NCBI GenBank assembly: GCA_900404475.1 | Contig: OUQQ01000001.1 | Coordinates: 1-64,000, forward strand | From: Spongospora subterranea | Lineage: Eukaryota; Endomyxa; Phytomyxea; Plasmodiophorida; Plasmodiophoridae | Reading direction: 5' to 3' | Length of the DNA stretch: 64,000 bases | Shown: piece by piece, positions 10,468-22,800 of the stretch | How the letters are laid out: each line of letters starts with the position of its first letter | Numbering within the stretch: position 1 is the stretch's first letter | Notes under the pieces: generated by a model | The model's database searches: none | Told to the model about the DNA's origin: nothing | What the model saw: the letters and a program-made list of their open reading frames with translations, nothing else | Position numbers and translations under genes: made by a program

Positions 10468-12500
10468 ATGAAACAATTCGTCCGTAAAGTCAAAGACAGC
10501 GTGCTGCTGTTTGGTGAAGGGGAGCGATTAGTTCGCGATGCCACGTCGAACGAACCTTGGGGTGCATCTGGCACCCTGATGCACCAGATCGCCGATATGA
10601 CATGTCAACGAGAGCACTATGAAGAGTGCATGAACATGTTGTGGAAACGATTAACTGATGTTACATATCCACGTCATGTACTGAAGGTAACGTGAATGTG
10701 ACGTTATCAACACTGGGACACACGACTGCACCGCTGTCAGACGAAGTTACACCATGATCATGTTATGCAATGCATGGACCCATCCAAACCTGTTAATCGT
10801 TCGATTGATCATGTTTGGCATGTATAGGCATGCTTGCTGGTAGAGTTCTTGCTGCGGAATGGGAGCGAGAGATTCGTTCACGATATGAAACAGCGCCGGC
10901 GTCGGTTCGAGGCGCTGAGCAAGTTCACTGATTATGTCGAGAACCCAGAGATAGGTGCCGATGTTCGTGCGAAAACACTAGCGCTGCTGGCGTTGCTTGA
11001 TGATGACGCAAAGCGAAATGAAGAGCGGATTGTGGCAGCTAGAACAAAAGCGAACATTATGGGAATAAGTAGCCAATCAATGGCAAAGCACGATACTAAC
11101 AGCAGACAGAGAGCGCCACGCCAAGATGATTTTGGGAATGCACCATTGGATGCTACTTCCACATCGTCATCTAGAAATGGTAACAATATAAGCGTTGACA
11201 TGGGCTCTACGAAGAAAGGAAAACGGGACAAACAGAAACAGGACGATCCCTTTGATAATGAGTTTCGTGACGATCCGTTCTTCGAAAATGCAGAGGAGCC
11301 TCAAAAAAACAAAGAGAGGAAGAATGTATCATCAGTGGATTCTGATGATAACGGGGTTGAAAAGAAGCTAAAAAAAGGGAAGAAAAAAGAAAAAAAGCTG
11401 ACAGAAGATATGGCAAATTGGAATCTGGAAGACGGTGATAAACCTCAAAGCAGTGAGAAGTCAAACAAAAAGAGTGAGAAACAACACAAAGAAAAGGCAC
11501 TTGAAAAAGTTGATGAAAAAATGGATGCAACGGGAAAAGTTGGCAAAAAGGAGAGGAAGAAAAAAAAGAATGAGAAAGATACGAAACAACAGATTGATCC
11601 ACCTAGTGGAGATGAGGATGAAATAGGAGATTTCATCACCGCAGGCCAACCAAAAGTAGCCGAGATAAAGGGACAAGCACAACCCGATGCATTTGACTTT
11701 ATGCGTGGACCTCCACAAGTGCAGCAGAACAATGCATTTACTGACCAAGCTCTACGAGGTCAACAGAAACCGGCCGATACTCTAGATTTCTTCTCTTCGC
11801 TGAACAATCAATCTATGACTCCTAGCAACGCCAATCAAGATGAATGGTTCAGTGATAAAAATTCACGTGTCCAAGCCCCTGATTCCAATCAGTTGGCGTC
11901 TTCTTCGTTTGACGACATGGGCCTGTTTGAAAGCGCAACATCAGTAACAAATAAATCTACACCGATAAAGATTTCAACGCAATCCGTCGCAAAGCCAAGT
12001 CAGCCGCAGGACATCTGGGCCGCACTTACTAATATTGATTCGTTGACGAAACCTGAGAAAGACAGGCAACAGCAAACAGCTACAGCTAAGCCGTTGGGGA
12101 CGGGCATGGGCCCAAAATCTTATAGCGCCGACCCCAACGTCTTCCAACAGAATCCCTACGCCAATGTTTCGATGGGGATGGGGCAACAACCAATGAACAA
12201 TTTCTACGGCAACGCATTCAACGGGCCACAACCCAACGCCCAGCTCGGAGGGATGCAGTACGCTCAACAGGTAAGAAAGGATATGTGCCTGAGGTCCATG
12301 AAGTAAACAATTTTGAACAGACACAACAGCCAATGAACTTTCAGGGTAATATGCAGCAGCAGATTCCCAACCAACAAATGCCCAATGGCGCTTTTCTGTT
12401 CCAACAGCCACAGCAAAACTTCCCTAATTCAGCGGGATTCGGAAGTCAGCAGCAGCAACCGAATCCGGCAATCGACTTTAACGCATTCGTTTCACGCTAA
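10468..12500 (+). CDS. Epsin-family ENTH-domain clathrin adaptor
   Basis: Three exons (10468-10686, 10828-12270, 12321-12500) give 613 residues. The ENTH domain occupies about residues 1-150. VRDATSNEPWGASG, LMHQIADMT and MLWKRLTDV align with the epsin core, and the first splice restores KACLLVEFLLRNGSER, the conserved second half. The rest is disordered: a Lys/Glu-rich acidic-basic tract, two DPF motifs (DDPFDNEF, DDPFFEN) that bind AP-2 appendages in this family, and a Gln/Asn-rich tail. ENTH proteins bind phosphoinositides and bend membranes at clathrin-coated pits or the TGN. NGSER with a Leu-rich helix is closest to the epsinR/CLINT1 style. No ubiquitin-interacting motif is evident. The ATG at 10468 is followed directly by the amphipathic first helix. 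It makes a functional pair with the ANTH gene at 51.6 kb. Confidence 0.92.
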
Positions 12501-12585
12501 TAACCTGGATGCAGCATCTGCTATATATCAATAAATTGTTATATCTAAAAGAAGAACTAACAAATTCTTGGATGACAATTTTTAA

Positions 12586-13041
12586 TCATTTCTTTTGTGA
12601 TTTCGCTGCCGATTTATCTTTCTTGACAGGACTCTTTTCCGTTGGAGTTGCAACAATAGGAGTGGGTAACAGGTCGGCTTTAGACAGTAGATGATTGACA
12701 ACCGGCGTTGGCTGAGCGCCAACACCTAGCTGTACAAAGTAACCGATCAGAAATCGTGCATATCATAGATTCATATCAAAAACAATCATTTCAATCAATA
12801 AAGGTTGATAACAACTGTTGGATGACACTTCTAGTCGACAATGGCGAACTGTTACCCAATATTTGATACGAGTTGTATTGAGCCGTAAATGTTTCGCTCC
12901 AAACCGATCTGGGTGAGGGCTCCATGTCCCCAAAATTTCCAAGTGGCGTCCGTTACGAGGGAATCTGGCATCGGCGGCCACCAGGCGGTAAAATGCATCG
13001 GCATGGCGGCCAAATCTGGCCATTCTGATACGGACGACCAT
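12586..13041 (-). CDS. MRPS16: Mitochondrial small-subunit ribosomal protein bS16m
   Basis: Two exons (13041-12856 and 12729-12586) joined by a 126-nt intron give 109 residues. Exon 1 encodes VVRIRMARFGRHADAFYRL and EILGTWSPHP, and exon 2 continues LGVGAQPTPVV; together they are the complete bS16 fold, and the join is in phase (KYW|LGVGAQPT). A short Lys-rich extension follows (EKSPVKKDKSAAKSQKK). The protein binds 16S-type rRNA in the mitochondrial small subunit. A cleavable presequence is not obvious, as usual for this family. The start was chosen at the MVVRIR methionine; the frame is open for ten further codons upstream. It is convergent with the epsin gene, with stops about 86 nt apart. 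Confidence 0.92.
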
Positions 13042-13240
13042 GATGCAGTAACCCAGATGGCAGTCAGGCACCGACAGGGCAAGGAGGAAACACTAAAGTC
13101 CGCATCACTCAGGTGTAACAAGTTATTCTGACTCTGCCCGTTTCCGACAACTGATTGCTGTCACCAGACACATGCCACGCCCGACCTGTTGGGAGTTTCA
13201 TGAAATCAATATATACATAACTATGTGCTCGCACTGATAT

Positions 13241-14282
13241 TCACAATGTATATTTAGCGAATTTAATAAAATGGTCTGTTAATATTTGGCTAAAATTCGT
13301 TTTGCCCAGCAGGAACTGCAAGCGTTGCTTGGAAGTCAATGTCTGTCCGAATATCTGTTGCCGCAAATAAGCTCTTTCGTCGTCCGAAACAGGTAAAACT
13401 TCGTCGATTTTCAGTTTGATTGCACGATGGCCATTATCAAGAAATTCAATGTGTGATTTGGTACGAAGGGAATGCTGTTGGTCGAGATATCGCAGAGTCT
13501 CAATCAGAACCTAAAGGGACATCAGACCCGCTGGCACATATAACCGAATAACGGCACATCGCAGAGCCTTACTTCCATATGTGAATCATACCATTGCAAG
13601 TAGCTCGAGCCGATCCAGGCTAATACCGATACCGCTCGCCAATCCAGACGAGTATTCACAAGTGACATGAGCTGTGTTGAGGCGCACGAAAGTGAGGATT
13701 TATCAGGTAATGACAAATAATCAAACACCCTTAGCATTGGTTAATGATGGCGTGGCGGATTGTCAACTCAACTTACACATTAAACACTTTCCCGTTGCCT
13801 GGATTGCTCAATATTACAGAAAATGGAATCGTCGCTTGTAATCGTCGAGACGGTTTCATGGTCGCCAGCTTCTGCCTATGAGCATTAAATATTTGTGCCC
13901 AATCCGCTATTTCGCCGCGAACGATTCTTGACAATTGCGAATGGAAAAACGATTGGGTCTTTCTGAAAAAGAGATATCGAAGTGCTGAATGCAAACGCAG
14001 CGTCCCGCGTAAAAAAACAACTTGTTGAACTTGACGAACCAGATCATTTTGGCTTTTACCTAACCGATAGAAACCATGATCAAAAAGCTGATCGAAGTCT
14101 GCGATAGTTTGATCGATCAGAGACAAGGCTCTGGCAGTCTGATGGGGATCAATGACAACTTTAGACCTTGTTCTATCGATAAACTCGCAATGGTCATCCA
14201 ATTCTTTTAACGCATCGGTATCTTGCTCATCAACATTCTTTACTGCGTTTGATGTTGCAGCAATCGAATTGGACGAGCCCAT
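13241..14282 (-). CDS. Unknown protein, possible F-box-like segment
   Basis: Three exons (14282-13777, 13729-13573, 13510-13241) join in phase through 47- and 62-nt introns to give 310 residues. The N-terminus is MGSSNS, matching the pattern of N-myristoylated proteins. The middle is helical, and around residues 165-205 a stretch reading VVFDYLSLPDKSSLSCAS resembles the first helices of an F-box; this is a weak resemblance. The C-terminal third (about 220-310) is helical and charged. I do not recognise a family. Three clean splices and steady coding support make the gene itself credible. It lies on the same strand just downstream of BiP, with 132 nt between the BiP stop and this start. Confidence 0.72.
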
Positions 14283-14414
14283 CAAAATTCAAATTCACAA
14301 GATCGAGTAGTACTCTGACGCAAAAGCTTAGAACAAACAAAAAAATCAGTATTGTGATGATGTTAGAATGTATTCTGAAAATTCATCATAGAGTGGATAA
14401 TGACAACTGGAAAC

Positions 14415-16590
14415 TTATAAGTCATCGTGGTCGGGAACTTCATCTTCAGAGTCTGGTTGAGTGGCGCCACCTTCGGATCCAGCCTTCTGGTAAAGCTTGA
14501 CCATGATGGGGTTAACGATGGCCTCCAAAGCCTCCTTCTGTTCGTCAATTTCTGATTTCTCGGCTTCAGGGTTGGAGTTAATCCAGTTAATAGCCTCATC
14601 GCATCCTTTGTTGATCGCTTCTTTGTCTTCTTCAGAGATGTGCTTGCCAAGTTTCTCCTTGTCCTTGATTTGGGACTTGGTGGTGTAGGCGTAGCTCTCA
14701 AATCCGACCCTGGCCTCAATCTTCGCCTTAAGTTCTTTATCAGACTCAGCGAACTCTTCGGCTTGGCGGACCATTTCATCAATCTCAGACTGTTGAAGAC
14801 GGCTCTTATCGGCAGTAACGGTGATCGATCGGGAATTGCCGGTGCCTTTATCAACAGCGCTGACCGCAAGAATGGAATTGGCGTCGACTTCGAAGGTGAC
14901 CTCAATCTGAGGAACACCGCGAGGAGCAGGTGCAATTCCATCCAACTCGAATTCACCGAGTTTGGAGTTGTCCTTGGCCAGCTGACGCTCACCCTGGGAC
15001 ACCTTGATGCTAACCTGACTTTGTTGATCCTGATAGGTGGTGAACACTTGCGCCTTCTTTGTCGGGATTACCGTGTTTCGTGGGATGATTGAAGTCATCA
15101 CACCTCCAACAGTCTCAATTCCAAGTGTGAGCGGCGTGACATCAAGGAGTAGGATATCAGCACTGGTAGAATCACCACCCTATGAAAAAATCAGAACGGA
15201 TGAAGGAATATATAAAATAAACACAGCACGCACCAAGATACCGGCTTGAACGGCGGCTCCATAGGCAATCGCTTCATCGGGATTGATAGCCGACATAACT
15301 TTCTTGCCGTTGAAGAACTGTTCAACTAGACTGACAACCTTGGGAATACGAGTAGATCCTCCAACCATAACGATCTCACTGATCTGACTCGGCTCAAGCT
15401 TGGAGTCCTTGAGAACCTTCTTGACTGGAACGAGGGTCTTCTTGAACAAATCATCGCAGAGGCTTTCGAATTTCGCACGGGAAAGTTGAATGTTGAAGTT
15501 GATGTTTTTGTACAAGGAATCGATATCAATAGTGGCAACATTAACGCTGGACAAAGTACGCTTGGCAGTTTCACAAGCCCGACGTAATTTCATCATCGCG
15601 CGCATGTCCTTAAGAACATCCATTCCGTCGTTCTTCTTCTTGAACTCTGCGGCCGCCCACATCATGATCCGCTGATCGAAGTCCTATCAAGACACTGAAC
15701 TGAGAACCAACCTAGACGGTCAACAGCAACGACATACTTCACCACCAAGGTGTGTATCACCGCTTGTGGCCATCACTTCGAAAACGCCATCATCAATGGT
15801 CAACACACTGACATCAAAGGTACCACCACCCAGATCGAAAACGAGTATGTTCTTGTCCTTGACGTCCTTGTCGAGACCGTAGGCAATGGCGGCGGCTGTT
15901 GGTTCACTGATGATTCTGAGAACCTCAAGTCCAGCAATCTTGCCAGCATCTTTCGTAGCTTGACGCTGCCTATCATTGAAGTAGGCTGGAACCGTGACAA
16001 CTGCCCTCTTCACCGTCTTGCCAAGGTACGATTCAGCGACCTCCTTCATCTTGGTCAACACCATGGACGAGATCATCTCTGGCGCGAACACCTGAGATTT
16101 ACCCTCGTACTTGACTTGGATCTTGGGTAATCCATTGACATTGGTAATGTTGAAGGGGAACAGCTTCATATCCTTCTGGACAACAGGATCATCGTAGTCA
16201 CGTCCAAGAATACGCTTGACATCGAAAACAGTGTTGGTGGGATTGAGAGCTGCCTACATGACAATACAGAGGTGAACATGACAAGGAATCGGGGTTGAAG
16301 GTGAGACGGCTTACCTGGTTTTTAGCAGCTTCACCAACCAATTTTCCATCTTCAGTGAATGCTACGTAAGAAGGGGTGATACGGTTTCCTTGCTCATTGG
16401 CGATGATGTGAACGTTGCCGTTCTGGAAAGCGCCAACACAAGAATACGTTGTACCAAGATCAATTCCGATAACGACGTCTTTTTCTGAGGAAAGCCTATC
16501 AGTGGGAGGAATACGCTAGAACAGCACCACGTGGAACTCACCTGCAACGGCAGACGCAGACAGAAACAACAAGGCCACAATCCACAACAT
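14415..16590 (-). CDS. KAR2: ER-lumenal Hsp70 chaperone BiP/Kar2/GRP78
   Basis: Five exons (16590-16542, 16484-16315, 16253-15738, 15683-15234, 15179-14415) give 649 residues. A signal peptide ([17 protein letters not shown]) is followed by the ATPase domain with [12 protein letters not shown], the phosphate loop [12 protein letters not shown] and GGSTRIPK. The substrate-binding domain includes the linker region VLLLD-type strand ([17 protein letters not shown]) and a helical lid. The C-terminus is HDDL instead of the usual HDEL or KDEL retrieval signal. The chaperone folds and translocates proteins in the ER lumen with J-protein and nucleotide-exchange partners. All four introns are 54-61 nt. 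Near-complete identity blocks make the assignment certain. Confidence 0.98.
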
Positions 16591-16870
16591 GGCTGTGAAT
16601 GACGAGCCAACGATTGTATAATGAGGCCGTGGCGCAAGTTGGGCCGCCCCACAAGGGACTGTATGTCTGAGAATAGGAATCCCCGGCTGGCAGAATATTC
16701 CCAGTCCTGGCCACATAAGGTTGATGACGTGGCATCGGACTTGACCCCCTCCGCACTAGGAATTTTGCGTTACGGACTATCTGTGTCACTGTATATTGAC
16801 ACTATTGCTGTCTCATAGTGTACATGGCTGGCAGTGCGTCCGCCATACTGCGGCCTTCCAGTCTGTGAAT

Positions 16871-16895
16871 GGCCAATGGCCGATGGCCAATGGGC
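16871..16895. promoter_or_regulatory. Triple GGCCRATG motif (CCAAT-type) upstream of BiP
   Basis: Three closely spaced copies of GGCCAATG or GGCCGATG lie about 280 nt upstream of the BiP start. CCAAT boxes are part of ER-stress elements in BiP promoters of animals. A matching CCACG half-site at the canonical nine-base spacing is not seen, so this is only a candidate. Confidence 0.3.
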
Positions 16896-17361
16896 CACAC
16901 GCTACACCTCCAACATCATTTTACAGGGCCCGTCGGAATAGGGCTGATGGCCCCCCGGTATTATAGGGTTAACAGGGCCCTGTATTGAAGGGATAACGGG
17001 CCCATAATATCAAACCGGGTTCACACATCATATTCTCATATTGATTTCAGGACCGGATGGTGTTTCCAGTAGGAGATGAACCAATTGTAATTGCACAATA
17101 AAGTCCCGCCACAAAGTAAACCTGAAGAAGTCACAGTCGTGAATTAGCACGAGATCAATCGTGATACTTGAAATACGAGCAACGATAGCGGAACTCATTT
17201 AACCCGATATCGTCATAGCCATTGCCTAGAGGGGGCGATAATCTATCGGGTTTCGTCAGATTTACCCCTAGATTAGATTGACATCCTGTTAATTCCATCG
17301 TAGACCCACACCAACTAATCTCGTTGCTTTTCAGATGAGGATGAAGGGTTTTATTGTCCCT

Positions 17362-17682
17362 TCAAACAGGGAAGAGTTTTTTAGCATTGGGCGGGTATAA
17401 TTCCTCGATAGGAATAGGATCAGGCGTTCTCCACTCCTTTGGACCCGCCTTCAACGCGTCCACCCACGACTCCAATACATTATTCTCTATCGGTTCCACA
17501 ATTCGTATTGTCGCTGAACATCTCGATTGGCCGCATGGTTGAGGGGTCTCGATATGTGTGCTTGATATGACAATAATGGCGGCGATCAAACCGGCTACAG
17601 CTGCCATCATTGCTGTCTGGCAGATGAACGTCGTCGTCTGATTCTGGGTCGAACCCCGCTTTGTTGGACCAGGATCGCCCAT
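17362..17682 (-). CDS. Candidate small single-pass membrane protein
   Basis: An ATG ORF of 106 residues starting MGDPGPTKRGSTQN. One strongly hydrophobic segment (TAMMAAVAGLIAAIIVISS, about residues 24-42) follows a short basic N-terminus, and the C-terminal part is hydrophilic with Pro-rich ends. This layout fits a signal-anchored or tail-in membrane protein. There is no recognised family and no splice support, so it may be a chance ORF. The coding look of the C-terminal half (acidic, Pro-rich, no rare runs) mildly favours a real gene. Confidence 0.45.
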   Translation of the reverse strand: MGDPGPTKRGSTQNQTTTFICQTAMMAAVAGLIAAIIVISSTHIETPQPCGQSRCSATIRIVEPIENNVLESWVDALKAGPKEWRTPDPIPIEELYPPNAKKLFPV

Positions 17683-17762
17683 TCCAATTCGCCAAATAAA
17701 TAAAACCAAGTATAAGTTATTCGAAGGATGCAACTACAATAAAGAATGAGCGATGGTAAGGA

Positions 17763-18880
17763 GCTATGTCCTCCGGTCGTATTGAATCATGGAGATTATG
17801 TCATGAGTCAACTCCCGACCAAAGGATAAGGTACCGACCCGACCATATACACTTTGCGTTGTTGAAAACGTGATCTTTTACCCATGGGTCGTAATGCGAT
17901 TATGGGATTGGCACATTGCAGGTGATTTGGAGCGGTGACGGCTTCGGTAATGTATCGCCACCGTCTATCAGAGTTCGATCGATGGTAAACAACCGGTTGA
18001 TGTCGGTCAGGTATCCTTGAAATGATGTTGGTGATGTTCCTGATAAGTCCAACCAGAAAAAAGTGTTCCTTGATTCAACGATCTGTTTTGCTGGGAGCAT
18101 CTGCATCACCAAGGGCAGATGATGATGGCGCTACAGGTGGCGACGTGATCCACCAATCATCAAGGTGATTCCAGATATATCGGATTATGGCACGAGTCAT
18201 TATTGATCGGGTATTGTTGCCATATCCAATAATACCGATCATGATAGTGATCGCCCGAAATAATCAATCGCAAAGTGACCCTGTAAGAAGGGTTGTTCTC
18301 CCACAAGATATACGGATCAGGGCTAGTCAATATCCCAGGAAACTTCGTAAAACCATACAGAATATTGTTGATCGGGTCAATGTGTAATTGCGCTCTCATC
18401 TAGTTGTAGATTCGTTTCTAAAGTTATCGATGTCCTTAGAAAGCCCAGAGATGATCTATTATCAATTATCCCTTTGGTGCCCTCACGTGAACAAAGACAG
18501 CGCCATTGTCCCAATCCTAGAACAGACTCGTCGACCCCTCAGCAATATCATGTCGGTCATCTGGTTCCTTGTTGCGTATCAGCCGTCAAATCCATGCTCT
18601 CCATTGGCGTCGGAGCGTTTTGGGTTATACCTGGCAAGATCCTTGTATCCTGTGGATTATCCCAACAAAGATTACCTCCAGCATGGACTGCTCAGAAAGC
18701 GAAACTGACCGTTGTGGCATCTTTGATCGCAGAAACTGGTCGGCAGAACAGATTATATAGGACCACCGCTAGAACCATAACATATCGAATTAATAGGCGA
18801 AACCGTATCAGGACACTCGTGGTATAAACCATTACACACATCTGGCCGTTGGCTAATTTACTGACGGGTACAGTAGGACG
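17763..18880 (-). other. Possible multi-exon secreted or membrane gene, structure unresolved
   Basis: Reading the minus strand downward, several open segments between splice-like borders look protein-coding: a Cys-containing one near 18870-18765 (includes DVCNGLYHECPD), another near 18750-18660 (includes RCHNGQFRFLSSPCW), one at about 18510-18480 (NGAVFVH before a GT), one starting at 18399 after a CTAG acceptor (MRAQLHIDPINNIL), and one at about 18130-17900 (FFWLDLSGTSPTS). Paired cysteines suggest an extracytoplasmic protein. Phases between the last three segments do not all agree, so the exon chain could not be fixed and I name no function. Confidence 0.25.
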
Positions 18881-19836
18881 TGGCGGCAGAGATTATGGCG
18901 ATGAATACCGATGTGATTCTGTTGAAATGCTCAGCCGACGACGGATGGGATCTGGGCTTGGCGACTATATTGCTGGCTGAGAGCAGACAAGTTGTGGGCA
19001 GTGTGGCGTTAATTCATCTACGGTTCTATTGCCATGTGTTCCAAAAAAGATGGACACTAACGTCGAACAGTGAGAGGGAACTGGCGAACTTCATTCCACA
19101 GTTTCAATCGGTGCCCTCTGGAAACGATGCAAACATCGATCGTCCTGAACGGCCACGGCCGTTGTCCTTAGCAATTTCAAATCATCATCTTCCAAGGGTC
19201 ATCGCAATGACGGCCGTTGAAGCAGAAGAAGATAAGACACCCTGCATTATTCGTAAATCTATGAGCGTAAAACCTATCAAACAAGGTTTGCCATAACCTT
19301 TCAACGTGCGGATAGAACCACTCAGCGCACATAGAGGTATATTCATTAACTTTGCCCTAAAAGTAAGAACGTGAACCGCTGCTGAACAAACTGAGAAAGT
19401 TCCAACAGTAGCTGTTCCCAAAACAAAATCAAATACAGTAGTTGAAGATATAAGATTTAGGTGTTTATCGCCCACGTGGGTGGCAATAATAGAAATGATG
19501 GGGTAAATTGGATTGGACCTAAATCAAGGGAGATGGGACACACGAAAAATGAACGTTATGAATTTTTAGTGGTCTTGACAACAAACAATCGCCGGACCAT
19601 TGTTGCTCAAATCGATCGTCGTCTCGAGTGACCGGTACTCATCAAAGCGAGCCATGTTTTTCTATTGTTGAATCGTACGTACCTCTACAGCGCCATGGCA
19701 ACATACTGCTGATCCAACCTTCAGCACACAGGAAACTTATTCGCCGATTGACCCTTTCATCGAAATCTTACATTATATATTGGAAAAAGCGTCGTTACTA
19801 ACCCAAGCACGATGCAATAAGAGAATCTTACTTGGT

Positions 19837-22800
19837 TCAATGAAAGTGTTTTAATAATTCTGGTGTAGGAAGGGGAATTTGGTTTCTTGTTGGCACTCGA
19901 TTGCCAATAATACCACGACCGAAATATTCAGCCACAGCCGCAAATCCATCCTCGGCGTCTTGAATTTTATGGAAAAACGCTTCATGATCGTTGGCACTGC
20001 TTTTCATAGCGCTGTCAATTTCGGTCACTGTGAGCGTCGTTAGTGAACCCGATAATGACATGTTGCAAAATTGCCTAACTTTTCTGATAATTTGGGTAGC
20101 AGAGCGGGCACTGCATGGCGACAGAATTTTCTATACACCGATCATGGAAAGAATGCCTATCAAACATGAGAACTTTCTAAACGCGACTTGATTGCAAAAA
20201 CCGACATGCATAGAAAATGTACGACAGGAGGTTCGGACAACAAAGTATCACACACTGAACAGGTAGATGTCTGAAACGATATGGCCTATGTTGTGATGAA
20301 CAATATGACAGACTTTTCCTGCGCAGGCAAAAAACTACCTGGGTTTCGAGCTGATGGATCCGTTGCTTGATCTGAGCCGTTTCAGTTCGATATTCTTCGA
20401 TTTGACGTCGATCATCATCTAAGATAGACTGCGTCATGTCAATGTACGGCCCGGTTATGCTTCGATAAAAGCACCTGATCGTACGCAAGCGATTTTAAAA
20501 TGAAGTCTTTCACAATGGAAAGAGGAATTGTGTCATTTTTCGACAACATTTGAATAACCATTAAAGATGGAAGTAGCCTCGACTGATGAATATCTGCCAT
20601 TGACATCTCAATTTCAATTTTGATGGAAATTTTGGGCCACAGCCTGATTACTCAGAAGGACATGACGAATACTATCAGGATGTTGCGCATGTTGAGTGCT
20701 CGACGCGAAAAACGACAGAGCTCTGAGCCAAAGATTTGGCTCAACTGTCCCATACGTTTGACACGTCTCAATAATAGCGTCAACAGCTTCGAACTGTTAT
20801 AAAATTTTCAGATATCGTGCGGCATCGAAGTGAATGATTCAATCACCTGTATATGGTGCTCGAGAATGTCAACATATAAATTCAACTTCCGATAAAGAAA
20901 CAGGACACCTGGAGTGAAACCATAGCGTTTGGTGAGAACTAGGGCCAACTCTGGATCGTATCTATAATGATCTTTACAACCAGTAACCGCATAAAACAAA
21001 AAGAAGAACCCGTACTTGGTTTGTCGAGTTGCCAGAAGGTCCAAGATCACCTCTTCGTTGCCACTTTCTCTATCGCGAAGGTACAATTCCAATAAAGTTG
21101 TATAAACAGTAGACGACGCATTTGGATTCTAAGTGGAGATCAGGAATTAAAGAAATTACAAATCAAAAACGATACGACTTGTGCCACAACGCTTTGTAAA
21201 AAGTTCTGCAATGCCGCTGGTTTACCAACAAATAAGTGGATAAACTCTTCAGGGTTCGCCCTGCTGATGTTCTCGCCAGCGTCAGCAAAGTTGGTGCACA
21301 TGCGATGAAGCAGCTCTACAGTTTCTGTGGGCGCACGTTCAAATAACAAGTACCCGTGCTGCTTTAAGCATGCTTCGGCTTGATTGAAAGACAAATGCGC
21401 AATATATTTGACTACAGCTGCATAATCATCCATCATGATTAAAATTTTGATGGATGAATCGATTTTCTTGTTCTGGATAGCTAATTGCAAGGCGTGATCA
21501 AGATATCCGGCAGATGTACAAACCTGAAATGAACACAATCACGATATGAAAGCGCTGTAATTTGTGAAAGCAAAACCTGGATGGCATTGTCGACATCGAA
21601 TTTCAACGATGATATATTGCTAAGAAACGCGGTAAGCTTATCATCAAGATTTGCTCTTGTGAAACAGTTCAGAAGCAAAGTGGTATGAAGTTTTGAGGCG
21701 CAGTTATTAGCATGCAGAGCTTCAAGGTAAGCGGTCAAATGTTCAGCCAAGCGGGCGTTGAGAAATTTACGGATCACGTAGGATGGCTCGATATGTGCAA
21801 CCCCAGGCGTGATGGTGTCAATATACTCCCGAATTGCCCCTTGGTAATCCCCTATATTGATGTCGGAATTTGCCGAGCGATACCTGAATTAAACACTCAG
21901 ACCTTTGCTGTAAAGGTGGTCACCGTGGCGCTGGATGATCTCCATAATGTATGATTGATCAAGTGGCTGGCTGGTCGCTAAGCTGATAGCAATGGTGTAC
22001 AAATTCCGCTTGAACAATATGTCCATCTTCGCTGTTAAATCACATTCGTGAAGTTCAACAAGCTACAGCAATATTCGTTATCCGCTCAACAAGGAAACTG
22101 ATATACGGCGACTGACCTTGATAGGGGATTGTTTCTGGCAGATGATTACACAGCCCCACTCGCAGAGAACATGCGATATTTGGTCAAATACGCCAGAAAA
22201 CGCCACAAGTTTATGTCTGAAATATAAATTAACCTTAACAGCTGCATTAATGGCATCGATGACGTACTTCAAATCAAATATCGTGACGTCGTTCTTGTGC
22301 GACGAGTTCTTATTATCTGAGACGACAATCAGATAAGAATGGAATCGATGTAGGAACCGCTTGGCGCTCTCAAATCCGTAGCAGGGCCCGACATCATCAG
22401 ATCCAAAGAAGAAAATCCCCTCGGGCCGACCAACCGCTAATTGACCTGCATCGTTGACAACGCTAGAGTTTACTGAGACGTAAATGTTGCAATACAAATT
22501 ATGAATGGTAAACCTGCAGAGCATATCACATCCATTAGACTGATCAATGATCAGCTCAGGGAATCCATCCTGCTGTATCTGGAATGACGACACCGATGAT
22601 GTTGTGGTCATAAAAAGGGTATCGTCCGACACAAAATGTACTACACCCAGCAGATATGAACTGTGGGTTAGTGTCTGGCAGATACTGATCATTACCTGAG
22701 GTGATACAGGGACCGCTCCGACGAAGGAGAAATGTCTTATACCTGCCCCGTAGTAAATCGCCAGCAAATACTATAACGGCACCGTTTCCCAAACCAACAG

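Larger units (their letters stand above)
16591..19836. other. Mostly unresolved region between BiP and VPS11
   Basis: About 3.2 kb without a securely supported gene. It contains the BiP promoter, a 106-codon membrane-protein ORF on the minus strand (separate entry) and a run of exon-like open segments on the minus strand between 17.76 and 19.5 kb (separate entry). A plus-strand ORF at 18895-19296 overlaps these and has no recognisable domain. Confidence 0.5.

Noticed and set aside
18895..19296. Plus-strand 134-codon ORF beginning MAMNTDVILLK
   Set aside because: No domain, no splice support, and it overlaps equally open minus-strand segments.
22078..22767. Single 229-residue ORF within VPS11 as an independent gene
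   Set aside because: It reads through two introns of VPS11; splicing at 22742/22685 and 22116/22063 restores the conserved family sequence.
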